A stretch of DNA of 64,000 nucleotides. Origin: Mantis religiosa (taxonomy: Eukaryota > Arthropoda > Insecta > Mantodea > Mantidae). Location: contig CM060947.1 in assembly GCA_030765055.1 (NCBI GenBank), positions 219,239,271 through 219,303,270 on the forward strand. The letters run 5' to 3'. Position 1 is the first letter of the stretch. Each line of letters starts with the position of its first letter. Of this stretch, positions 46,691 to 58,627 are shown piece by piece. Both the position numbers and the translations under genes were made by a program. The notes under the pieces are model-generated. The model was not told the origin of the DNA. It was given only the letters and a program-made list of their open reading frames with translations, and searched no databases.

Positions 46691-47930
46691 ATACATTCTA
46701 CCCCTTCAAGGTAAACACAAAAATAGGAACTTAGCGAAAGTTACCATTATCCTAACATTTGATTTAGCTAACCAGTTTTTTTTTTAGAAAACACAAGGAA
46801 GAATCACAAAAAACGGTACAAATCGAAATGTAATACATAAACTCGCATACATCTGCAAATAAAACCTACAAATATTACGCCGTACTTAATAGCAGTACCC
46901 ATTTGATGAGCGAAATTTCCCTAAAATTTGTCTTAAATTTTATCGTGGTTAAGTTCAAAATGTGTAGAATAATAATGATTACTTTTTCTATTTGTTGTTG
47001 CAAAACAGGTAGTTAAAATACAAAATGAAAATTTTAAAATATATCTTAAAATAGCACTAAACAAAGACCAAATATTTCATTTCACGCTTCCATGCCATAT
47101 GACCTTGGCTACACGTGTAAGTTTATCGTGTTAAAATTGGATTAATTCTAATTTTCTTCATAATCAACTAAACAATGTATACTGGAATTACTATTGGGGC
47201 TACAATGTTTTATATAAGCATTTTTACGTTGTGTTCCAAATTTGCTCTCTGAGACAGACAGTGGGAAAAGACAACATTACTCGTGAAATGTTTGTCGAGG
47301 GAACCACCCTTATTATTTTTAAACTACTATTTTTGTAGCTTTCAACAACCACTTTGCACCACAGGCACAATAACAAACGACGAAGTTCAGTTTTGATATT
47401 CGTGACAAGTTTTGAGAGAGTTGGGAGTCGCAAAAACAAAACAAAAAATAGCGTGGTGTGTGCGTGACGCAATAGATGTCAGCTAATTTGAATTTAGCGA
47501 CAGTTGTCGTTCGTTATAACGATCGTTGTATGTATGTGTGCAAGTACTTTGTATGAGAAAGCTGCATTTGAAACGTTCACTGACTGTTTAATATCGCACA
47601 CTGCGCCTGTACATTTATTACTTTGGTGCATAAAGGCATCATTTCAGAGTAGGAGAGAGCTACGATACAAAAAAGGTAAATAATGATCGCATAAAAGAAG
47701 TCTACTTTTGCTTCCTCTTTCTGAGTCACAAAAATAATCTTTAAGTTCATTATTAGTATAATTAATGTAACATTTATATTTGTATTTAATTGTAATATTA
47801 GGATAAATATTTCCAGAAACTGTATTTATTACACAAAGCAGCTACATAGACAAGGCTGAATGAGGGCCTGCGCTTAAAATTTGGGCATACTTTTATGCTC
47901 TCAGAACTGACCGCATATATATATATATAT
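46691..47930. other. unassigned AT-rich DNA
   Basis: No recognised gene. The minus-strand frame at 47,224-47,472 (82 codons) has no known motif. Confidence 0.4.
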
Positions 47931-48160
47931 ATTGTAATTAAGTCATATCGGACGATGAATTGAATGGGTTAAATGATGCTCAAATGAGCCCAGGGTCCAT
48001 AGAGCTTAGAGTTACCCGACATTCGTCTTTAAGGATAAGGGAAAAGCCCGGAAAAAACCTTATCCAGGTAACTCACCCTGACCGAGATTCGAACTCGGGA
48101 CCTCGGGACCTCTTGAACGTGAGACAGACATGCCGCCACCCCCAAGCTACCGAGGCGGGC
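47931..48160 (-). mobile_element. SINE family B copy
   Basis: Read on the minus strand, head GCCCGCCTCGGTAGCTTGG at 48,160, B-box region CGAGTTCGAATCTCGGTCAG, GTGAGTTACCTGGATAAGG and the usual body, ending near AATTACAATA at 47,931. A short duplicated GGGACCTC lies in the head. An AT repeat adjoins the tail. Confidence 0.85.
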
Positions 48161-48229
48161 ATGCCCTAACAAACTGTGTAGTTAGGAAGCACCAGTTATA
48201 TAAAGCAGGAGGACATCTTGTGCTGTGCG

Positions 48230-48440
48230 ATCTATATAAGTGTATCACCCTCCAGGAGGAAGGCAAGAAGTAAAACAATCACAGAGGGCTACAGGCCACA
48301 AAGACGCGCGGTAGCCCTTAAGTAATCCAGGCTCTCTGACTCTTCCCACTAGTAGAGCTGTCTAGATGATGAATAATACGTCGATCAACCAACCTTCTAG
48401 TGTCCATGGGAAGCACTCTTTCCCTTGAGCCACAAAATCC
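48230..48440 (+). repeat. degenerate dispersed repeat, copy 2 (pair with 37,430-37,640)
   Basis: Shares CCAGGAGGAA, GCCACAAAGA, CCAGGCTC and GTGTCCATGGGAAGCACTC in order with 37,430-37,640. Confidence 0.5.
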
Positions 48441-48620
48441 TTTCTGAAGGAAGGAGAATGAGAAGGGAATAATGCAGGGAAATTCATGGTAAATCACCAA
48501 CAGTCCAGAAGAAAACCATGGAAACCTCAAGGTCTGAGTGAAACTTTGACGGATATCGTACCCTGGAGATCCTAAATGTGAGTCATCTAGGCATCATCTC
48601 ACTCAATACCTTTAATTTAA

Positions 48621-49400
48621 GGGCGCGCCATGGCTGAATGGTTAGACCGCTTGACTTCTATCAAGGCGGCCCGGGTTCGATCACAGGCGACGGCAGGGTG
48701 AAGTTTGTGGTGGACAACACGGCGCTGGGTAGGGTTTTATCCGGGATCTCCAGTTTCCCCGCAATTTCATTTCACGGCGCTCCATCTTCATCTCATTTAT
48801 CATCAGTGCCTGCGGTGCCACATGTAGTAAAAGCGGGCGTTAAACACTACATATTGCACGGGGTTGAGGGAAGCCATATATTCCCGCGTACTAGCCTGCA
48901 TAGCTAGTAGAAGGTGTGTTAGATCACCAGGCGGCCCTACCGAAGTTAATCAGTAGCCTTCCCATTTGGGGTTGGGGCGAGTAAGTAGCCTATCAACTTC
49001 CATCCCGTCTTGTGTCCATCGGACCAGATGGGGGGCGTATTACTCTCTAGGTCTTGCCCTATGGAAGTCCCTACGGATGCACCGGGCGCTCTTTTGGGAC
49101 AGCTCGGTAACTCCCAGGTCGTTAGAGGGGAAGGGGTCAGTCTTCTCTCTGTGTGGATTGCCCTTCGAGGTTATATATATATATATATTACCTTCATTTT
49201 TTTTTATTTTTATTATTATTTTTTTTTTTTTTTTTTTTTTAGAAATATGGTGTAGATTTTTATGTTTGATGTGAGTAAATTTTAAAATGTTTGATTTTTT
49301 TTTTTTTTTTTTTACTTTTAATATTTTTTTAATTTATAATCTGTAAATTATGCGTATTTTGTGTATCTTTTTGATGTTTTAATAAATAAATAATAAAACT
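48621..49400 (+). mobile_element. SINE family E with LINE-like AATAAATAAATAA tail
   Basis: The head GGGCGCGCCATGGCTGAATG with GGTTAGACCG (A-box region) and GGGTTCGATCACAGG (B-box region, about 48,674) is tRNA-like. The GC-rich body runs to about 49,170. It is followed by AT- and T-rich sequence ending TTTTAATAAATAAATAATAA at about 49,378-49,397, the style of a LINE 3' end. A TACCTTTAAT repeat at 48,607-48,616 and 49,488-49,497 might be a target duplication but lies beyond the AATAAA tail, so the boundaries are uncertain. Confidence 0.6.
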
Positions 49401-49819
49401 CTGAGTATTTACTCCGGATTAAGAAATTAGATGACGGGGTACAGTATGCATATTTTTATATTATTGCTTTTATTTATTGAATTTCATTACCTTTAATATA
49501 GAGATATAGGCTTAAGAAGTATCAAGAACTAGCAAAATGTAATTATATGTGGTTGTCTGTAAGTAATATGGATTAATTCTGAGATTATTATTCTGAATTA
49601 ATTCTCAATAATTTTGCATAACTGTTTAAGTATGAAAGGTAAGACTATAGATACAAAACAAAAGCCTAAAAGTTGTTTCAATACGCAATTTATGTGAAAT
49701 ACATATCCGGGAAATAAATTAACATCACTGTGAAGTTTTATCAGGTGCAATTATCCATAAAAGGCTTATTCAGTTCTGTTTTTCTTATTTCCAGCTTAAC
49801 AATTAGCTAGAAAAAATTG

Positions 49820-50090
49820 TTATAGAGTGGGAACCTAGAGTCAGACCGAAAACTTCAATGCCGTAGCCGGGATTTGAACCACGGATCTTCTGGTTTCCGC
49901 CCAGCTACTCTACCATTGAGTCAGTTGGAGAATTTAATGTCATATCGGCATGTTGGCCATAGTAGCTCAATGGTAGAGGTGCTGGACGGAAACCAGATTA
50001 TCCCTGGTTCAAATCCCGGCTATGACTTTGAATTTTTCAGTCTTACTCTACGTTCCCACAATTTAGCCTACACACCACCAGTGTGAAAGA
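49820..50090. repeat. Family A, inverted partial pair
   Basis: A minus-oriented core fragment (49,855-49,920) is cut off at CCATTGAG and joined directly to a plus-oriented unit that starts TCAGTTGGAGAATTTAATG. The plus core at about 49,963-50,030 is complete, with GCCATAGTAGCTCAATGG and GGTTCAAATCCCGGC. Confidence 0.82.
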
Positions 50091-50183
50091 ACAATTAATT
50101 TCTATTGTTATAGTGTTCACGATACTATACCTTTGAGTCCCGCGACAAAAATGGTTTTATAGTTAGAAGGCCAATGTGCCTGC

Positions 50184-50188
<5 letters not shown>

Positions 50189-50264
<76 letters not shown>

Positions 50265-50274
50265 CGCGCGCGCG
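50189..50274. repeat. (TG)n then (CG)n microsatellite
   Basis: A TG dinucleotide run of about 72 bp passes through TA into a short CG run. Alternating purine-pyrimidine sequence of this kind can adopt Z-DNA (general knowledge). Confidence 0.95.
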
Positions 50275-51204
50275 GATGGATGCAAAACATTTAATTTCAA
50301 CATATTCCAGAAATATTACAGTAAGATTTGAACAAACTTCTCCCACCCCTCTCAAGCGACTTTTTTCATGAAAAATGTTCATATTTTCTTCGAAGTTCCT
50401 ACAGAAAAAATTGATTAAAGTAAGAGAAATACTTATAACATCAACAGAAAGTTATTTTGCATAATTTGGTATACCTAACATATATCAAACTCTAGAATTA
50501 TTTCCAACCTGTATTTCAATTATTTAAATTTTTATGATTTATCACAAGTTTTTAAATTTTAATTTGACCATGCTTTCGTTTTGTCATGCGGAACTTTCCT
50601 TTTAAAGTTTTGAATATCAGTCCCGCCTTATATATCCTCCTTTTTCTTATAAAGTTTAATATAAATATTATTTATAAATATATTTAATATAAATAAAAAA
50701 TAAATTTTTATAGCATGCGTGTGTAAAGGAGACACGAAATAACCCATAGTGATTAATAAATATCTTCATGTTAATTAATGACGGTCTCAATTGCCAGAAT
50801 AATGTCAGTGGCGCCAATTTGTTGAATTTCGTATCATGTAGCAGTTCTTTTAATGTCAGTAAATCCACCGACATAGGGCTGTCACTCAAAAACTGTCGAT
50901 GTGGGGCGAGTTTGAATGCATGACTGGATATCAGTAAGAAGTACTTAAACAACTGATCCAGTCTGAACATGTTAGTAAATAATGTAAAAAATAAGTTCAT
51001 CAGATATATCTACATTATATTGAACAATCATTCTCTACTCCCTATGGTTCATTAGTAATATTAAAAAGAAGAAGGAAAATAGCATTGTTTTTCCATGTAC
51101 GTCATTTTGACATAAATGTTTTCAACAATATCTAGATTACCCATTTTGTTATAGGTGGGTACACTGTTTGGAATATTTTGTGTGTGATATCCAAATTAAA
51201 GGAT
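50275..51204. other. unassigned AT-rich DNA
   Basis: The minus-strand frame at 50,668-51,000 (110 codons) has no recognised motif and lies in AT-rich sequence. Confidence 0.4.
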
Positions 51205-51935
51205 TGCCATAAGTAAAGAATCATGATGGGTTTCAAAGGAATGTTAGTTCTTTGTTACAATGCGTGCAGGTGAAGTTGAGTCGAATATCAGTTGGGGTTG
51301 AATAGTTGTTTTAACAAAATAAACGTAAGAAACAAGTGTCCTTAGCAGATTTCTAAAGGGTAGCACTTGACTTTGTTGAACAGGGTATTCTTCGGACCCT
51401 TCATAATGACATGACAAAATAGTCACAAAGGGAATCTTTGTGTGAAAAGAGGGCTTCGAGAAAGTGAAAGTCACACATACACCCACGCGCATCTGTGGAC
51501 AAGCAGTCTTCGGCGTCAGGCCGACTAGGGCAGTCCTCTTCTTCTGTCTTGGTCGAGGGCAGACCAGAAGTGATGAGAGAAGATATTTTTCGGTTCATAT
51601 GTACGTGAAGAACGAATTAAGTTTATCGACTAACAAGCATTCCACCTTCAGTCTCTCTGAACAGTGATACATTGGTAATCCTTGGTCGGCAACTTCAAGT
51701 TCGATGTTCTGATAAAATGAAGCAGTCATTAAACCAGTTTGAAACGGGCATTCCAGTGTCATTAAAACTATCCTTCTCATACATGCTCACGAATACCCTG
51801 GGAGAAACCTCATTGCTTTATCCTGAGCTAAACATTATTGTATCACACTGTAGCGGAAAGTGGAACTGTGCTACCCATTTTATTATTGCTTCAAACTGTC
51901 GCCCCAACGTGGAACTCTTTGCTCGCCAATATTAT
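51205..51935 (-). repeat. inverted repeat, copy 2 (pair with 46,031-46,690)
   Basis: Reverse-complement match to 46,031-46,690 with many substitutions and indels. Minus-strand frames at 51,244-51,492 and 51,401-51,598 fall in it but are not conserved as frames in the other copy. Confidence 0.82.
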
Positions 51936-53029
51936 AGCTTTATGTGTTTTAAATTTTACTTCTCGCATAGCGTTTATCAACTATCCATAATTACACATAG
52001 TTCTTTCAGAATGAAGAAGACGTCACAGACTTTTCCTAGAACATTAAAATACACGCTTTATTTTTTATGTAAAAATATGGCTCGTTAATTGAAAGTCAGT
52101 AATTAAGAAAAATACCAAAATCTATGAAAATGTTCAATTTGGACGATAGCTGATTGTGGGGATTATTCCCGAAAATATTCGCGTGGCATCTTTGGAAGAT
52201 ATTGAACTGAATGCCAATCTTTGTGTTTAACGTATGCACCCTATGTTAAAATCGTGAGTTCAATCCCGTGCTATATTCCAGTCCTAGACCTATGTTTTAA
52301 GGTGTATCACTCTAGAAACGACGCATGGTTGAAAAACTCAAGGACCGTTTCATAAATGTCATTTTTTGTTCTGAATTCTAGGGTTTTCATAAAATGTTTC
52401 CTGTTAAATGTCGGTATAACATGTTTGGGAGAAATGCAAGACCCCCTTTAAGCAGCAGAGAAAGCAAGAATGGTGCCTTCGTCATTGAAAAATGTTTTTT
52501 GTTCCTTTGTTTTTGTGTCATCCATCAGTCAAGTGCATATTCTTTAATCAGATACTAGTTTCACTCGGTCATTCATTGTGCGTTTAGCAGTGTGAGTAGA
52601 TAAACGTGTTATATAGATATTTCAATAACATAGGGATCCTATGAAGTTAAAATGGGTAGTAAATTTATAGCGAGTGGGATACAGGTTGTTTCATATTTAT
52701 AGGAATATAACAGTCTACGAGAGTCGGAAGTTACATAGTGGACCCCTTGAAGCTGTAAAGGAAACTAACCTTTATAATTCAAACATATTAGAAGAGATAG
52801 AATTGTTAACTCCATTAAGTATGGTATCAATTTTTTTTAGTATTTACATTTGGACTTTCTCTTACAGCTTTCCAGTTATGAGAATGTCATTCAGAATGGA
52901 GAGAGCTCCAGAGGTTACTCTCAGAATCTCCATGAAAATATTTTAAAGATATTGTGTTTGAACTAAAATTGTTAGATATAATTTTAGGGAAAATTAAACA
53001 ATTGGTAAGCTTTTCATGTAAAGGCTAGT
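51936..53029. other. unassigned DNA
   Basis: No recognised feature. A lone B-box-like GTGAGTTCAATCCC near 52,254 may be a SINE relic, but there is no body to support it. Confidence 0.4.
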
Positions 53030-53445
53030 TTAGACATTGAATTTTCTTATCTCATCGTAGAAGACACTGAACTTAACTCTGGCCTTAGGAAGAAACGATA
53101 AACTGACGCTACCGCAGGAGTTCACAAATTCGCAGGAAGATATGCTACAGAGCCGCGCGGAGGTCCCAAACAAGCGTTGAGAGTTCTTCGTGCCGTGCCA
53201 GGACCCCCTACGTAGCCACCGCCAATATTTACAATACGCAAGCATCCGCGTCAACTATCCAACATCACCATACACCACAAGCCTGGAAATACTCCTGAAA
53301 GATGACAAGAAAATTGAATGAAGGGAAGTGATGGATCTTGAAATGAAAATAAGGACCACAATCACAAAAAAACAGAGTACGCAATCGATGGAGATCGAAC
53401 CCTCGACTTTCAAAACGTTAGTCACACACGCTACCATAACGCCAT
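53030..53445 (-). mobile_element. tRNA-headed SINE (family F), probable
   Basis: On the minus strand the head at about 53,444-53,380 reads TGGCGTTATGGTAGCGTGTG (A-box region), then GTCGAGGGTTCGATCTCC (B-box region). An unrelated body continues to about 53,030. No second copy occurs in the window and no target duplication was found. Confidence 0.5.
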
Positions 53446-54900
53446 CTTTCTCGTTTCTCCATATATAATGAATAATATTAAAATAGTCAGAACCTCGATA
53501 TAAAAATGTATAAATGTGGAATTAAAATCTTATATATTAAATATAACTTTAGATATGTTACATATTTGAAAAGAATAACTACATTATAATCAAAGATTAA
53601 AATTGTTAATTTAAAACATTATCAACATTTTTTACCAGTTTAGGGTTGCCCAAGTTAATCCACGCGCGTACGTCGCTTTATTGCAGTCTATTAAGTGTTG
53701 AACAGATGAATACAAAGTTGACATCGAGGAAGAAGTTTGTATGACTGCGTCAGCAGTTTTAGAATATTTGTATACAATAAACAAAACTGTAAATGTAGCT
53801 CAAGTATTTCAATCTTTCTACGCTCTACAATGTTTGTTTCGAATTGCTCCGTTTTAGGTAGGCACCTTTCTTCCCACTACCTTAGTATTAACTACAAGTA
53901 CCCACCTGTAAACAAGTGCAAAAAGAATAAAAAAGCTTGTCCTAAAGGCTGAAAGGTATCGCGTACACGTGCAGTGCAAACCGATGAGGTTCACTTAACA
54001 AAAGGAGTCCTCCATGCAGGAGAAAGCCTGAACATTCATTCCTTTCCCTTAATTTTTGAAGAGAAGGGTTCATTTCTCTGGTTGATAGCGCATTGGATCG
54101 GACTCCCATTTCGGGGCAGCTCGTAAACACGAGAACTCAAGCCTGGGATGGGATTGCTGCAGTGTCACCGCCTACTATGAGTTCAAAGCCACCTTCGACC
54201 CTTTTCCACACTCATAACATACAGTATTTATCTCACTCCAATATGCTGGACAAAGCTACCGGTACAGTCCGACCAAAATATTGCTGCTGACCAGAAGCAT
54301 TCGGAAATTGGTCGGTAAGGTTTACGTGCTTATCGGCTGGAGTCGGAAGCATAGCATGTGACGTCATTAAACACAGTATTTTCGGAGCTGTTATCACTTA
54401 ATATTCTTCATTGCATGACTGCATGATTTTATAAAGCGGTAAAAGTTGACGCAGATTGTTGTAAACGCAAATCTCTCCAAAGTTACGCAAATACTTCCAA
54501 AATTTATCGAGCATAGGAAATAATCCTATCTAAAGAATAATTTCCATCCTGCGTCCGAGAAACGAACCCGGAATCCCGTATTCAGGGATCCTTCAAATTG
54601 CCTGCACTTACTTTGCAGACACTTGGGTTCCTATTTTAGTGTTCCTTCGCGCATATCGTTATCTGCCGTCAGAGAGAGTACTATTAATGGTAATATTTAT
54701 ATAAAATACAATCTTGCGGTGCAACTTTACTCTTTTTTATTTTAATTCCAATTACCTTCTTTGTCACCTGTTTACCGTGATTAAACAAAAATTCGATAGC
54801 AATATTTCGGCAGAATGCAATGTCTTCAGATAAACACAGAACCGTGTGCGCGTATTATTCAACATGTTTTTAAAACTTGCTGGACCCTTCAGTGCGTTTT
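53446..54900. other. unassigned DNA
   Basis: No recognised gene. A B-box-like GGGTTCGTTTCTCGG on the minus strand near 54,560-54,575 could be a tRNA or SINE relic, but I could not complete a cloverleaf. Confidence 0.4.
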
Positions 54901-54902
54901 TA

Positions 54903-55808
54903 CGAGGGCTGTCAATAAAGAATAATCTAATTTTTACGGTCATAATTTTTCGCACCAAAATTCAATCTTATTACATTCTGATAGCTTAATGTAAAACAAA
55001 CACGTTGCAGTAGTTTCATAGTTGATACTCCTGGTTTCCACCTGTAAGAAGCAGGTAAATTCAGACATGTTCAGTATCGCCTACCACTACAATAGAGGTA
55101 ACATGCAGTTAAGGTTGATATTAGAGGAAGATCCGGGGTTTCTTTCAAACGTAATCACTGCTGATGAAGCTAGGCTACATCATTTTGATTCTGAGATGAA
55201 ACAGCGAAGTTCAGTGTGGAAATCTCCTTCAGCACCAACCCCCCAAAAAGCAAAAGTGGTTGCTTCTGCTGGGAAAGTTATGGTCATCTCATTCTTTGAT
55301 ATTCATGGAACGGTGTATCAGCATGTTGTACCTGCACACACATCAGTAAATGGACAATACTACAGGAATGTCCTGAAAACATTGCAAGTTCATATCAGGC
55401 GTGAAAGACCTCATTTTTATGAAGTAGGCTGGATGCTGCACCAAGAAAATGCGTGGCTGCATATTGCCAATTTTGTTTCAGAATATCTTGCAAAACTCAA
55501 CGTGAAGGGCAACCCGCACCCTCCCTATAGTCCGGATTTAGCCTCATTTTTCTACTCCCTAACTTGAAGAAAAGCCTTCGTGGGAGATATTATCCATAAT
55601 CAAAAGCAGTGGTTTAGGTTGCAGAGGCGATTTTGAAGGATATCTCAAAAAAGTGTTTCCAGCATGTCTTTGAAGACTGGCAGAAACGCTGGAACAAGTG
55701 TATCGCATTCAGGGGAGACTATTTTGAGAAGGGCCATCAGAATTAAAAGGACGAGTGAAGGTACGTTGTCAGAAAGAAGAATGATCATTGTTTATTAAAC
55801 AGCCCTCG
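54903..55808 (+). mobile_element. mariner element, 906 bp, N-terminal deletion
   Basis: TA at 54,901-54,902 and 55,809-55,810 bounds inverted ends GAGGGCTGTCAATAAAGAA (left) and GAGGGCTGTTTAATAAACA (right, reverse complement). The plus strand frame 55,022-55,567 covers the catalytic part. ITADEARLHHFDSEM near 55,155-55,200 has the first aspartate region, and SSVWKSPSAPTPQKAKV follows. MLHQENAWLH near 55,434-55,463 has glutamate where the second catalytic aspartate belongs, and PPYSPDLASFF near 55,520-55,553 is disrupted at the third. The N-terminal DNA-binding half is missing. The family differs from the mariners at 21.4 and 27.0 kb. Confidence 0.88.
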
Positions 55809-55810
55809 TA

Positions 55811-56890
55811 CATCTCAGTGAATATGTTGGAAGTGTCCTCCACCAGCATCTATACATGTTGGCACTCGTCTCACCATTTTCGCTGTATCCTCGCCAATGT
55901 TATTTATTTCGGTTTGAATGGATTCCTTGAGAACATCAACTGTCCATGGCCTGTTCTTGTACACCAGTTTTAGTTACCTGTACAAGAAAAAAATCCGGTG
56001 AGGTTAGATCAGGTGATCCGGGGGGCAAAGATCTTTGGAGATTATTCGATTATCAAAGAAACTGGTTAAAAGTTCCACGAGGTCATGAAATGTATGGCAT
56101 GTTGCTTCATCTTGCTGGAAATAATCTTCTCTCAATTCGATGTCATCTCCGTAAAACTTCAGAGAATATGGCGAGACGAGTGCAAACATATATAGATGCT
56201 GGTGGAGGACACTTCCTACATTTTCTCTGAGATGTAGTGTAATGTCATCTTCCAATTATGTATTATATTCTCTCAAAGTTGCACGTGTGTCTCCTCTTAT
56301 TGGTTCAAGAGTTATGACCTGTTGAAATGGTTCAGGTTTATATTGTTACCCGATCGTTGAACTTACGACCAGCTGGCAGAAAGAGAGGGACAGATGGCAT
56401 CGAGGCCACGCCTACTCGTGTGTCGGAATGGCTCTGGCTATGGGAGTGTGGGAGATGGATAGCGCTAAGCGACGCCTACGCTAATGCGTAGTGCTAATGT
56501 CGTGTCGAGTGGAGACGGGGTGGGGAGAGAAGTAACTAGAAGTCACTGGTTTCCCTTTCTCCGGCCGCCTGGAAAGATCGTGAAACTCTGGGATGACTTC
56601 GCCTGGTGTGCAGAAGCTTCCAGTAACAGCTGACCGACGTATAAATAGGAGTGCGTGCAAAAGAGAGTCAGTTTTGAGTTGCTTCAGTGTTTTAAGGCAA
56701 GGTGCCGAGAAGCGAGTGTGGAGTGGACCTGTGACAGACGAACTGGTGGATTGTAATTATATTCGCTACGTAATTCTGAGTAATCGGCAAGTCTACCAAG
56801 TGTATTTTTACGGAAATAAAGAACGTTTTGAATTTCGGTAATTTCGACTTTTGATTCTAGGAACCCACAGAGTCACAATACGGATCGCAC
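55811..56890 (-). mobile_element. Tc1/mariner fragment with two inverted copies of its 3' coding end, split by an LTR
   Basis: On the minus strand, 55,811-56,130 reads YFQQDEATCHTF, then a degenerate middle, LVYKNRPWTVDVLKESIQ and CIDAGGGHFQHIL, the C-terminus of a DDE transposase. On the plus strand at 56,155-56,232 the same C-terminal peptide (YIDAGGGHFLHFL then stop) is read again, followed by the terminal segment up to TTCAGGTTTATAT at 56,343. The two C-terminal ends therefore face each other. The element continues after the LTR with ATACGGATCGCAC and a final TA at 56,891. Its left end abuts the mariner at 54,903-55,808. Confidence 0.78.
56344..56877 (+). mobile_element. solo LTR, 534 bp, related to the 58.1-kb LTR
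   Basis: It starts TGTTACCCGATCG and ends CCCACAGAGTCACA. Flanking tetranucleotides are ATAT (left) and ATAC (right), one mismatch. TATAAATA at 56,640-56,647 is followed 27 bp later by TCAG at 56,667-56,670, a TATA plus arthropod-type initiator arrangement. GACGAACTGGTG, CTACGTAATTCTGAGTAAT and GGAAATAAAGAAC match the LTRs at 58,103 and 63,438, so it belongs to a sister subfamily. No internal region remains. Confidence 0.88.
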
Positions 56891-56892
56891 TA

Positions 56893-57569
56893 TATATTAT
56901 ACATTGCCAACTCTTAAGCTGGTTATTCTCATCTGAAACACCTTTGACCTTCGATATGCCAAATTACAGTTTTCTATTACCTTTCTAATTTTCAGAACTG
57001 ATAATATGTGCACTTTCATGGCAATCTCTGAATTCTGAACGTACTGAGCTCTAAATAGCTGAATCTGAGGTAATGATTGTTGACAGAGTTTGTCGGGAGG
57101 CTTAATTGCCTCAGCTACTCTCGCTTCTAATTGGATAATGAGTTCCTATCCTGGCAGAATTATTATTCAAGGTTCATCATTAACAATGGTTTTAATGTAT
57201 GGAATTTATTGCAGTTACTTATCTCCCCATAAATACTTCTGAAAATTATTAATCTCTCAGGTGAATAATATAGGTATCAAAACTTTTTTATCCCTGCTGA
57301 GATATCTTTTGCCTTAAAATGTGTATTCAGTGTGAATATAGAACTTTTTGGTAGATTAAAACGCTCTTATACCTTAATATATGCATACAGTACCCGTCCT
57401 AAGTTTATATGGCGATGTAAATAGAAGTACATGTATGTGTGGCTGTTTAGCCTTGTAAACCTCTGCGAATGAAAAATATAGTTCGAATATAAATTTTTAG
57501 GACTTTCCATCTAATGCAAATATATATAAACATCACCACATTTTTACAAATACAATAGTCAAACAGTGA
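56893..57569. other. unassigned AT-rich DNA
   Basis: No recognised feature. Confidence 0.4.
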
Positions 57570-58102
57570 TTAGTTAATGTAAAGTAATTGTTCTTACACA
57601 CTGGCGGTGAGTATGGAAAGGTAGAGTCAGTCTGAATAATTCAGAGCCATAGCCGGCATTTGATCCACGGATCTTCTGGTCTCCGTCCAGCCGCTCCAAC
57701 CACTGAGCTCCAACTGACTCGTATTATTCCCGGTAAACCATTTAGGAGATCTCATAAACACATGAGACAACTACCTTAATGGCGACTTACAACATGTAAG
57801 TACTTAAAGCCTGGGCTTTATAGTTAACTACTATTTGGCCAATTAATGGACTTTAATTGTTCTTTCACACTGGCCGTGTGTAGGCTAAAGTATGGAAAGG
57901 TAGAGCCAGACTGAAAAATTCAATGCCATAGTCGGGATTTGAACCACGGATCTTCTAGTCTCTGTCCAGCCACTCTAACTATTAAGCTACTATGGCCAAC
58001 GTGCCGATTAGACATTATATTCTGCAACTGACTCGTGTTTTCCCGGTAAATCACTTAGAAGTTCTCCTTTGAATTTTTCAGTCTGACTCTATCTGTCCAT
58101 AC
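57570..58102 (-). repeat. Family A, two tandem copies, target of the LTR element
   Basis: Cores lie at about 57,645-57,710 and 57,923-57,995. The first copy lacks about 35 bp after the core, which brings the spacing to 279 bp instead of about 315. The second ends in a short plus-oriented piece, GAATTTTTCAGTCTGACTC, just before the LTR, so an inversion point lies near 58,065. The sequence continues after the retrotransposon at 63,921. Confidence 0.85.
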
Positions 58103-58583
58103 TGTCACCCGAGCGTCGGAACACCCTATAGATTGGGCAAGCAGGAGACGGGTCGGCGTTCGCCCCGCCCCCTCGTTTGTCTTATAGCGTTGAGGAGGGA
58201 AGGCTGGGACAAAAAACATCACTGCGCCGTCTCTTTCTGTTCCACCTGTGTTCTCGAACTTACGGGATATTTCATCTAATCGAGAACGTTCCAGATCGGC
58301 AAGCGGACCCTATATAAGCAACACGTCGTGCAAGAGGAGTCAGTCACAGTTCTTGGCGTAAGAATGCAGTGCTAGGATACGACGAGAAGACTGTGAGTGT
58401 ATCGGAGGATTGTACGTAATTACGAGTGTAGTGAAATTGTAACGGACGAACTGGTGAATCGTAATTGTGTGCATTACGTATTTCTGTGTAATTGGCAAGA
58501 GTTTAACTGTAAGTCGGTGGAAATAAAGAACATTTTTGAGTGGTGTAATTGGACTTTTCATGTCACGAAACCACAAATTCAAA
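58103..58583 (+). repeat. 5' LTR
   Basis: It starts TGTCACCCGAGCGTCGG. The 3' boundary is set by alignment with the 3' LTR and ends TTCAAA where the other copy ends GTCACA, so the terminal CA has mutated. An intact AATAAA signal lies at 58,522-58,527. Confidence 0.93.
58311..58344 (+). promoter_or_regulatory. LTR promoter: TATA box and initiator
   Basis: TATATAA at 58,311-58,317 is followed 29 bp later by TCAGT at 58,340-58,344, matching the arthropod initiator consensus. Transcription would start near 58,341, giving an R region between there and the polyadenylation site after AATAAA at 58,522. The same pair is present in the 3' LTR at 63,646. Confidence 0.75.
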
Positions 58584-58584
58584 T

Positions 58585-58601
58585 TGGTGTCAGAAGTGGG
58601 A
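58585..58601 (+). promoter_or_regulatory. primer binding site, tRNA-Leu type
   Basis: TGGTGTCAGAAGTGGGA lies one base after the 5' LTR. Its complement is the 3' end of a tRNA ending UCCCACUUCUGACA plus CCA, which fits animal tRNA-Leu acceptor and T-arm sequences as I know them. It would prime minus-strand DNA synthesis. Confidence 0.8.
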
Positions 58602-58627
58602 TAACAACATCACCGAACATTACAACC

